The notes beneath the pieces were generated by a model, which saw nothing but the letters and a program-made list of their open reading frames with translations, had not been told where the DNA came from and ran no database searches. Positions 51,723 through 58,503 of a stretch of 58,503 nt of DNA are shown piece after piece. Source of the DNA: Marinilabilia sp. (GTDB lineage: Bacteria; Bacteroidota; Bacteroidia; Bacteroidales; Marinilabiliaceae); the NCBI RefSeq assembly GCF_016278715.1, contig NZ_JADQBH010000284.1:1-58503 (forward strand). The letters run 5' to 3'. The position numbers and the translations under genes were made by a program. Numbering within the stretch: the stretch's first letter is position 1; each line of letters starts with the position of its first letter.

Positions 51723-54700
51723 TTGCTTGTAATCATCGGATTACCGCTCCTAGGCTCCATCATTTTCATGTTGCCGGGGGTGCAAACCCGTGTCGTTACC
51801 AGTGTCACCAATCGTTTGAGCCATGACCTGAACACAGAAATATCCATCGGACGCATTCAGGCATTGCCATTTTCAGGAATTCGCATTAAAGACCTCCTGG
51901 TGCGCGATCTCCATAACGATACTCTCATGTTTGCTCCGGAAGTACACTCAGAGATTGATTATTTCTCATTCTTCAAAAAACACATATTTCTTGGACGGGT
52001 GAAGCTCACCTCACCAAATTTGAATTTGAAACAAGAAGGAGAAGCGATGAATTTCACCTTTTTGTTGGATTCCCTGAAAAAAAACAAGCCAGATACTGTA
52101 AAGTGGCATTATTCAGTTCGGGGAGTGGACATCGAAAATGGAAGGATAACCTTATCCAACAGCATATTCCAGAATGAATCTTTCAAAATTGATGCACTCG
52201 AGTTTTCGGAACTTAATCTAAGTGCCACCAGAACCTCCAATGTCAATGACTCTCTTAATTTTAAATTGGAAAACCTGAGTCTTGTGGAGAAAACCGGCTT
52301 GAAAATAACAGGTGCAGGAGCAGAAGGAAAAATCAGGGAAGATAAAATCAGCATTCAGGATATCTTTCTTACCACCGACAAATCTGATTTGAGCATAAAA
52401 AAACTGGAGTTCACCAGAAATCCTAAAGAAACGGGGCCCTCAGCCGAACAACGATTTCACACCGAACTGGATAAACTACTCATCTCCCCAAAAGAGTTGG
52501 CGCTATACTTCCACGGCATTCCTGTTCCCGACAATCCGTTGGTTCTCTCAGGCGAAATTTCCGGATCTCTGAAAAACATTAAAGGACGTAATATTGTGCT
52601 CTCCCTGGGACGTCGCACCCGATTGAAAACCTCTTTCGACCTGACAGACCTCAGTAATTTCAGGGAAACCTTCATTTTTATGACGATTGAGCAACTTCAA
52701 ACCACTTCAGATGATATATTAAAGTTCAGCAAAAAGTCACAAGATCCTCCTGCGTTTCTGGAAAACCTCGGCATGATTCACTACACCGGCAACCTCACCG
52801 GATTTTTTAGCGACATGGTAGCTTTTGGTACTTTCGACACCGAATTTGGCTCTCTGAGTACAGATATAGGAGTCAAATTCAGTAAAGAAGAGGGCATATC
52901 TTTCAGCGGATCCCTCTCTACCAGAGATTTTCAGACAGGAAGAGCTTTCAGCAACAAGAATAATCCGGGAAATCTGAGTATGGATATTGAACTTAACGGA
53001 TTCTGGAAAAACCGAAAAAGTTATTTTGCCTATTTGATGGGAGACATCAACTCTTTTGAGTGGAACGAATACATCTATCAGGATATAAACATTAATGGAT
53101 TATTTACCTACCAGCGCTTCGACGGTTCGGTGGAAATGCTGGATCCCAACGGAATTTTTCGCTTTAACGGTGAGATTGATGCCTCAGGAAAAACTCCGGT
53201 CTTTCAATTTCGTGCCGAACTGGAAAATGTGTTGCCCGACAGGCTCAACCTCGTTCCTTCCATGAAGAATGCAGTAGTCACCCTTTCGGCAGGTGCCAAT
53301 TTCAAAGGAGACAATATCGATAATTTATCTGGTAAAATAGACATTACGGAAGGCCTGATATACACCCCAAAAACATCGCTCTCACTGGATTCATTATCCC
53401 TTCATGCATATCAGAAAGGAGCCGTAAAGAAAATAGAACTCACTTCAGACTTTATTGAGGGAGAAATTTCAGGGCATTACAATTTTTCGAAATTCAGGCA
53501 ATCATTTCTCGACATGGCTTCTCATTATCTGCCCTCACTTACCAACAGAGAACCAGGCAGAGACCTGCCGGAGAATAAGTTTGATTTCAATTTCAACTTC
53601 AATGGTTTCGACAGGGCTGCTGCCATTATTCTGCCCGGCCTTGAAGCAGCATCGTCCGGGACTTTAAAAGGAAGGGTTGATTCGGAAAACAAAATCCTGA
53701 TCATTGATGCTAATTTTGAAAAAATAGGATACAAGGGCATTTCGGTAGACGATATTGAGTTTCATGCCAATACTCTTGAAAAAAACAATCTGGAAGTTAT
53801 TTTGAGAACATCAAAAATAGAAAGAGACAATACTATTGCGCTCTATAACTTTTCCATGCACAATAAGGCCTCCAAAGACACCCTTGGCGTCAATTTATTC
53901 TGGAACAACTGGGATGAAGTCACCAATAGCGGAGCAATATATACCACAACTGCTTTCAGAAGAGACAAAAATAAGAAGTTCTATTCAGACATCCGACTTG
54001 GGCCATCAACCGTTATTTTACGTGATTCTGTCTGGAATATCAGTGAAGCCCACGGGTTTATCACCCCCGTTTCCTTCAGTATTCAGGGGCTTGAAATCGA
54101 CCATTCCGGTCAGCGACTTGCCCTCAATGGCTTTTTGCACAAAAAATCGATGGATGGGTTACGATTGGAAATGGACAATATTGACCTTGCACAATTTCTT
54201 GGAAAAAACAGTCAGCTAAAACATAGATTTGGAGGAACAGCTGATGGCAGCATAGAACTTAAAAATTTTTATCGCACCCCCCTATGGACAGCAAACTTTT
54301 CCATCGATCAATTTAGCTTTAATACCGATACAATGGGCTTTTTCACCCTGGGTTCACGATGGAATTCGGAAAAAGATGTGCTGGAAGTCAACACCTCTCT
54401 AATGCAAGAAGATCGGCAACCGCTGATTGGGGAAGGCTATATCAACCCTTCAGAAAACAAGATGAATATTGGCGTGAAACTCGACCACTTTGAAATCAAT
54501 TTTGTTAACACCTTCATCAGCAATATCATCCAGGATTTGAACGGCACTGCCTCGGGCAATTTATTTCTAACCGGACAGCTAACCAAGCCGCTTCTCTCCG
54601 GAAAAATAAATTTAGATGAAGGGGAGTTTGATGTGGATCTGCTTCAGACAAGTTATGAAATTAGTGATTCGGTGTGGTTTTATCCAAACGAAATCAGGTT

Positions 54701-56111
54701 TCGCGACCTTACCTTAAAAGACCGCCATGGCAAAAAAGGGAATTTCAAAGGCTCCATCTATCACGATAATTTTACCAATATGGTTTACAACCTGCAAATG
54801 GATGTAAATAAAATGCTGGTACTGGACACAAAGATTAAAGACAGTCCCTATTATTACGGAACTGTTTATGCCAATGGCCAGCTAATGGTAACAGGAACCA
54901 CCCGAACCATTGAATTGAACATAGAGGGTGAAACATTGGAGAACACCAGATTCTTTATACCAATGGCCAACAAGGAAGAGGCGGTACAAAGTAACTTCAT
55001 CCAGTTTATTGGCAAAGAGGGAGACAACCAACAAATCAGGGTTAATTCGGGTTCAGAGGAATACCAAGTGGACCTTTCAGGCCTGGCACTAAATATGGAA
55101 ATTGATGTAACGCCTCAAGCCCGCATAGAAATTATCTTTGATTCCACTCTGGGAGATTTGCTTAGTGCATCAGGTGATGGCAATATTCAGATTCAAATCG
55201 ACCGACAGGGGAATATTAGTTTTTTTGGCGATTACATTATTGACCGTGGAGAGTATCTTTTCTCCCTGCAAAACCTTGTAAACAAGAAATTTGCCATCAA
55301 TAAAGGGGGAGTGGTTTCATGGCAGGGGGCACCCTACGATGCGAAAATTGATCTCACTGCAGTTTACAAAGTAAAAGCCTCTCTTTCCGATTTGGTAGGT
55401 CCCATGGGTAATGGCTCTTCAGGTGAAGAAAGCAGCGACCTCCAGCGACGCATCCCTATCAATTGTAATCTGATGCTCAATGGCCCTCTGGAAAAACCAG
55501 GGATCAAATTCGGACTGGAAGCACCTACGCTTACTGAAAGCCGGGAAAGCTACATGCTTGATTTCATCTCCACGGAAGACGAAATGAACAGGCAGGTCCT
55601 GTCATTGCTGGTTTTGAATCGTTTTTACACTCCCGAATACATGCGTATGGGCAGCGACGCCGGACTCCAAACCAACAACGCCGCCCTGGTCACCACCACA
55701 GAGATGCTCTCGAACCAACTAAGCCGCTGGCTTTCCAATATAAGCAATGATGTAGATATAGGTGTCAGTTACCGACCCGAAGATAATATCTCAAGTGAGG
55801 AAATTGAGGTGGCCTTGTCAACCCAAATGTTTAACAATCGCGTGAGCATCAATGGTAATGTGGGTTATGGAAGATATCAGACCAATACAAGTAAAATGGT
55901 AGGGGATTTTGATATGGATGTAAAACTCAACCCCAGCGGAAACATCCGGGCAAAAGCATATACCCGTTCAAACGATGATATCATTTACGAAACATCTCCG
56001 ACCACCCAGGGCATCGGACTTTCTTTCAAAGAGGAATTCGACCATGTTATCAATTTATTACAGAGATACTGGCAGGCACTAACCGGGAAAGAGAGTGACA
56101 ATGAACAATGA
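51723..56111 (+). CDS. TamB-like translocation/assembly module (DUF490) protein
   Basis: Envelope protein of about 1462 residues, probably bridging the periplasm for lipid or outer-membrane protein delivery. The N-terminal TM (LLVIIGLPLLGSIIFMLPG) is followed by long repetitive beta-rich AsmA/TamB segments, and the DUF490 C-terminus (about 1000-1420: FFGDYIIDRGEYLFSLQNLVNKKFAINKGG, SLLVLNRFY). Start is uncertain: the TM begins upstream of the TTG at 51723, yet the frame back to a TAA at 51651 has no ATG, and an in-frame ATG (51618) lies before that stop. Alternative start codon, nonsense mutation or sequence error are all possible. Confidence 0.88.
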   Translation: MLVIIGLPLLGSIIFMLPGVQTRVVTSVTNRLSHDLNTEISIGRIQALPFSGIRIKDLLVRDLHNDTLMFAPEVHSEIDYFSFFKKHIFLGRVKLTSPNLNLKQEGEAMNFTFLLDSLKKNKPDTVKWHYSVRGVDIENGRITLSNSIFQNESFKIDALEFSELNLSATRTSNVNDSLNFKLENLSLVEKTGLKITGAGAEGKIREDKISIQDIFLTTDKSDLSIKKLEFTRNPKETGPSAEQRFHTELDKLLISPKELALYFHGIPVPDNPLVLSGEISGSLKNIKGRNIVLSLGRRTRLKTSFDLTDLSNFRETFIFMTIEQLQTTSDDILKFSKKSQDPPAFLENLGMIHYTGNLTGFFSDMVAFGTFDTEFGSLSTDIGVKFSKEEGISFSGSLSTRDFQTGRAFSNKNNPGNLSMDIELNGFWKNRKSYFAYLMGDINSFEWNEYIYQDININGLFTYQRFDGSVEMLDPNGIFRFNGEIDASGKTPVFQFRAELENVLPDRLNLVPSMKNAVVTLSAGANFKGDNIDNLSGKIDITEGLIYTPKTSLSLDSLSLHAYQKGAVKKIELTSDFIEGEISGHYNFSKFRQSFLDMASHYLPSLTNREPGRDLPENKFDFNFNFNGFDRAAAIILPGLEAASSGTLKGRVDSENKILIIDANFEKIGYKGISVDDIEFHANTLEKNNLEVILRTSKIERDNTIALYNFSMHNKASKDTLGVNLFWNNWDEVTNSGAIYTTTAFRRDKNKKFYSDIRLGPSTVILRDSVWNISEAHGFITPVSFSIQGLEIDHSGQRLALNGFLHKKSMDGLRLEMDNIDLAQFLGKNSQLKHRFGGTADGSIELKNFYRTPLWTANFSIDQFSFNTDTMGFFTLGSRWNSEKDVLEVNTSLMQEDRQPLIGEGYINPSENKMNIGVKLDHFEINFVNTFISNIIQDLNGTASGNLFLTGQLTKPLLSGKINLDEGEFDVDLLQTSYEISDSVWFYPNEIRFRDLTLKDRHGKKGNFKGSIYHDNFTNMVYNLQMDVNKMLVLDTKIKDSPYYYGTVYANGQLMVTGTTRTIELNIEGETLENTRFFIPMANKEEAVQSNFIQFIGKEGDNQQIRVNSGSEEYQVDLSGLALNMEIDVTPQARIEIIFDSTLGDLLSASGDGNIQIQIDRQGNISFFGDYIIDRGEYLFSLQNLVNKKFAINKGGVVSWQGAPYDAKIDLTAVYKVKASLSDLVGPMGNGSSGEESSDLQRRIPINCNLMLNGPLEKPGIKFGLEAPTLTESRESYMLDFISTEDEMNRQVLSLLVLNRFYTPEYMRMGSDAGLQTNNAALVTTTEMLSNQLSRWLSNISNDVDIGVSYRPEDNISSEEIEVALSTQMFNNRVSINGNVGYGRYQTNTSKMVGDFDMDVKLNPSGNIRAKAYTRSNDDIIYETSPTTQGIGLSFKEEFDHVINLLQRYWQALTGKESDNEQ

Positions 56112-56232
56112 GCAATTATCAATGAGCAATTATCAATGAGAACACTATTGTGTGATACCCAAAACCGAAAATTACCACCCTGTAATTGGCAACTAATAAC
56201 TGATAACTGATAATTGAATCCCGTTAACTGAT
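56098..56232 (+). repeat. AATGAGCAATTATC and AACTGATAACTG word repeats
   Basis: Just past the TamB stop: three overlapping AATGAGCAATTATC units (56114-56140 region), then AACTGATAACTGATAATTG near 56200 and again near 56226, the last inside the pgl stop region. Non-coding low-complexity spacer. Confidence 0.55.
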
Positions 56233-56925
56233 AACTGCTTCCTGATCCAATAACCAAAGACTCTTGTCTCTGTTTACACGTGCTGCCGGATACTTTTGAT
56301 AATCCTCCTTTTCATTAAGAATCTCATCCACTTTCTCTGCCTTATTCTTCCCGGTCACCAGAAAAACAATCTCGCGGGCGTTATTAATCACTTTACCGGT
56401 CAGTGTTATCCTCTTTTGTCCGGAGGTTGGGTGCGTTCCGATTTCACAAAGTTCTGATGAATCCCAGAGGTCAATTTCGTGAGGAAAAACAGACGCTGTA
56501 TGTCCATCATCACCCATTCCGAGCAGTACCACATCAAAAAGTGGAAGTCCCTCCTTTGAAGGCAGCTCTTTAGCAATCACCTCGCGATAATCTTCAAGGG
56601 CCTCCTGGGAAGGTAACTCCCCCTTTACCCTAAAAATATTCTTCTCAGGAACAGACAAAAGAGAAAAGAGATGCTGATGAGTCATATTAAAGTTGCTCTC
56701 CGGATCACCTGGGGGTACACAACGCTCATCGCCCCAGAAAAACCGAATTCTGTCCCATTTTATAGTCTCCCTGTATTCCTGAGATAAAACATCGAAAATA
56801 GTTTCGGGTGTGCTGCCTCCCGACAGGGCAATATTAATTTGGTCATTTTCCTGTGTCAGCGAAGAGAGATAATCGCCAAAGAAACGAGCCAGTTGCTCCT
56901 TCGAATAAAAAATCTTTGTTTCCAT
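56224..56925 (-). CDS. pgl: 6-phosphogluconolactonase
   Basis: Cytoplasmic enzyme of 233 residues, second step of the oxidative pentose phosphate pathway. It has the DevB-type motifs IALSGGSTPETIFDVLS (about 33-49), WDRIRFFWGDERCVPPGDPESNFNM and LGMGDDGHTASVFP. Full length. It is followed on the same strand, upstream, by zwf, as usual for these genes, about 240 bases apart with a word repeat between. Confidence 0.94.
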   Translation of the reverse strand: METKIFYSKEQLARFFGDYLSSLTQENDQINIALSGGSTPETIFDVLSQEYRETIKWDRIRFFWGDERCVPPGDPESNFNMTHQHLFSLLSVPEKNIFRVKGELPSQEALEDYREVIAKELPSKEGLPLFDVVLLGMGDDGHTASVFPHEIDLWDSSELCEIGTHPTSGQKRITLTGKVINNAREIVFLVTGKNKAEKVDEILNEKEDYQKYPAARVNRDKSLWLLDQEAVIS

Positions 56926-57049
56926 AATGCTATATTTTTGGGTTCAGAGAATTCTTAATGCTGGAGGTTAGAAAAAATTCTCCACAGCTGACAGCCTAAC
57001 CCCGTTCGGCAATAATCACATCGAAGCCTGAAGAACAAACCCTCCCACA

Positions 57050-57100
57050 ACTCAGAACTCAGAACCCAGAACTCAGAACCCAGAACTCAGAACCCCTATC
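57050..57100 (-). repeat. AACTCAGAACCCAGAACTC word repeat
   Basis: Four to five overlapping units, the reverse complement of those at 37614-37760. Located between pgl and zwf; on the sense strand of those genes it reads GGGTTCTGAG. Confidence 0.65.
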
Positions 57101-57169
57101 AACCTAACCATCTGCTATGTTTACAATGCCCTCTATTTGCCAGTCCCTTTATGATGAATTTAGGGCTCC

Positions 57170-58503
57170 TTAAAGCTCACAATACAATCCGTCATCCGAC
57201 AGGTTTTTGCATGGATATCTCCAGGTCATTTTTCCTTCAATCAAATCATCACTTACATCGGGCCCCCATGTACCGCCGGGATATCCGTGAACTTTGATAC
57301 CGGGATTCTCTTTCCAGGCTTTCAAAATGGGGTCAATAAATTTCCAGGCAGCCTCCACGGCATCTCCGCGTGAATAAAGCGTTGGATCGCCAAGCATACA
57401 ATCCAACAACAAACGCTCGTAAGCCGAAGGGAGGTATGTGTCGCCCAGATCGGAGTAATGGAAACCCATATTCACATCCTGAACCCTGAAACCGGCACCC
57501 GGCACTTTCATACCGAATTTCATCAACAAACCTTCGTCGGGCTGAATCCTGATAACCAACTGATTCTGTTGTCTCAGGATTTCCTGATCTTCCGAAAACA
57601 GGTGATGAGGAGTTGGCTGAAAATGAATAACAATCTCCGTCACCCGGGTAGGCAACATTTTGCCGGTTCTGATGTAAAAGGGCACTCCTGCCCAGCGCCA
57701 GTTGTCAATAAAAAACTTCATGGCCACAAAAGTCTCTGTCCGGGATTTGGGATCTACTCCCTCCTCATTGCGGTAACTTTTAACATCACTTCCGCGAACT
57801 TTTGATTCCGTATATTGTCCGCGTATAACAAAATCCTCTACTTTATCCTTGGGGATGGGACGGAGCGACTGCAACACCTTCACAATTTCGTTACGAATAC
57901 TTTCGGCATTCACCAATGTAGGTGGTTCCATAGCTACCAGGCTGGTCAGCAACAACAAATGGTTCTGCACCATGTCCCGCATAGCGCCCGAATCCTCGTA
58001 ATAACCACCACGGCTGCCAACGCCAATATCTTCCGAGGAGGTTACTTCCACATGATGAATAAAGTTACGATTCCACAAGGGTTCAAATATCCCGTTGGAA
58101 AAACGGGTAACCAGCAGGTTTTGAACCGTTTCCTTCCCAAGATAATGGTCAATCCGATAAATTTGCTCCTCATGGAAATATTTTAGCAGGTCACAATTCA
58201 ATTGTTGAGCACTTTCCAGATCATACCCAAAAGGCTTTTCCACAATAATTCTCCGAAAACCGTTTTCACTGTTGTTCAAATCCTGTTCTGCCAGGTATTT
58301 TGGCACCAATGGATACATGCTGGGAGGAGTGGCCAGATAAAAAATAAAATTTGCCTCTGTTCCCACTTCCTTGTCCAGTTCTTCCAGTCTTTTGCGGAAA
58401 CCTTCGTACTCGGCTCCATCCTTGGTATTAAATGAGTAATAAAATAATTGACCCAGGAAATCGTTATGCTCCCTCTCCTTTTTGGAAGAAAATTCTTTCA
58501 CCC
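57170..58503 (-). CDS. zwf: glucose-6-phosphate 1-dehydrogenase, N-terminus cut by the window edge
   Basis: First enzyme of the oxidative pentose phosphate pathway (glucose 6-phosphate + NADP to 6-phosphogluconolactone). About 444 residues are present; roughly 60 N-terminal residues, including the NADP-binding GxxGDL, lie beyond 58503. The active-site RIDHYLGKETVQNLL is present, as are IIVEKPFGYDLESAQQLN and the C-terminal YERLLLDCMLGDPTLYSRGDAVEAAW. An internal Met near the edge is not the start. Upstream of pgl on the same strand. Confidence 0.95.
   Translation of the reverse strand, partial: VKEFSSKKEREHNDFLGQLFYYSFNTKDGAEYEGFRKRLEELDKEVGTEANFIFYLATPPSMYPLVPKYLAEQDLNNSENGFRRIIVEKPFGYDLESAQQLNCDLLKYFHEEQIYRIDHYLGKETVQNLLVTRFSNGIFEPLWNRNFIHHVEVTSSEDIGVGSRGGYYEDSGAMRDMVQNHLLLLTSLVAMEPPTLVNAESIRNEIVKVLQSLRPIPKDKVEDFVIRGQYTESKVRGSDVKSYRNEEGVDPKSRTETFVAMKFFIDNWRWAGVPFYIRTGKMLPTRVTEIVIHFQPTPHHLFSEDQEILRQQNQLVIRIQPDEGLLMKFGMKVPGAGFRVQDVNMGFHYSDLGDTYLPSAYERLLLDCMLGDPTLYSRGDAVEAAWKFIDPILKAWKENPGIKVHGYPGGTWGPDVSDDLIEGKMTWRYPCKNLSDDGLYCEL

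Overview
The window looks like a chromosomal segment of a Bacteroidota bacterium, most likely an anaerobic or facultative member of the Bacteroidales/Marinilabiliales group. The signs are a SusC/SusD pair under FecI/FecR-type control, a TonB receptor paired with a DUF4249 lipoprotein, a secreted GH16 enzyme with a type IX secretion tail, TAnnTTTG-type promoter boxes, and ferredoxin-dependent 2-oxoacid oxidoreductase genes. I saw no rRNA, tRNA, CRISPR array or intact transposase gene.

Layout. (1) 229-11086: a minus-strand export operon (HlyD-type adaptor, ABC ATPase, two FtsX/MacB-type permeases) divergent from a sigma-54 response regulator/sensor kinase pair. A four-helix-bundle (23S IVS-type) gene sits inside the operon, the distal permease is frameshifted, and the spacers carry a recurring composite repeat. 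(2) 11087-14843: a hairpin array, an LpxL-like acyltransferase, a long-chain acyl-CoA synthetase, and a 600-base spacer with an orphan terminator. (3) 14844-24022: ThuA-like protein, TonB receptor plus DUF4249 lipoprotein, NAD(P)-binding protein, sialate O-acetylesterase-like enzyme, TonB C-terminal-domain protein. (4) 24114-36507: a polysaccharide utilisation locus probably aimed at a beta-glucan: GH16-CBM6, esterase, DUF1080 lipoprotein, SusD, a frameshifted SusC, FecR, and a divergent ECF sigma factor. A 3' remnant of a formylglycine-generating enzyme lies between GH16 and the esterase. (5) 36726-42134: RluA-type pseudouridine synthase, a compact PqqD-like / short peptide / HprK-like kinase cassette, tsaD, a MITE-like element, a small membrane protein and a GNAT acetyltransferase. 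(6) 42168-51059: an APC permease fused to EIIA-like and TrkA-C-like domains, then an amino-acid/2-oxoacid catabolic block (four-subunit ferredoxin oxidoreductase, aminotransferase, phenylacetate-CoA ligase, ACT protein). (7) 51723-58503: a TamB-like protein, 6-phosphogluconolactonase and the window-truncated glucose-6-phosphate dehydrogenase.

How the parts work together. The TCS/ABC block reads as a self-contained, regulated envelope-export module. The PUL would sense substrate through the SusC STN domain, FecR and the sigma factor, import glycans through SusCD, and depolymerise them with the T9SS-exported GH16 and accessory esterase. Sugars could feed the oxidative pentose-phosphate enzymes at the right end. 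The aminotransferase/oxidoreductase/ligase block fits fermentation of branched-chain or aromatic amino acids.

The best candidate for an undescribed system is the three-gene cassette at 38094-39561: a RiPP-recognition-like PqqD protein, an 81-residue peptide with a leader-like N-terminus and a Ser/Thr/Pro-rich tail, and an HPr-kinase-like ATPase, with no recognisable cyclase or radical SAM partner. Also notable are several families of interspersed low-complexity 'word' repeats in the spacers, mostly with the G/purine-rich strand in the sense orientation of adjacent genes, and two single-base frameshifts next to homopolymers that break otherwise well-conserved genes.
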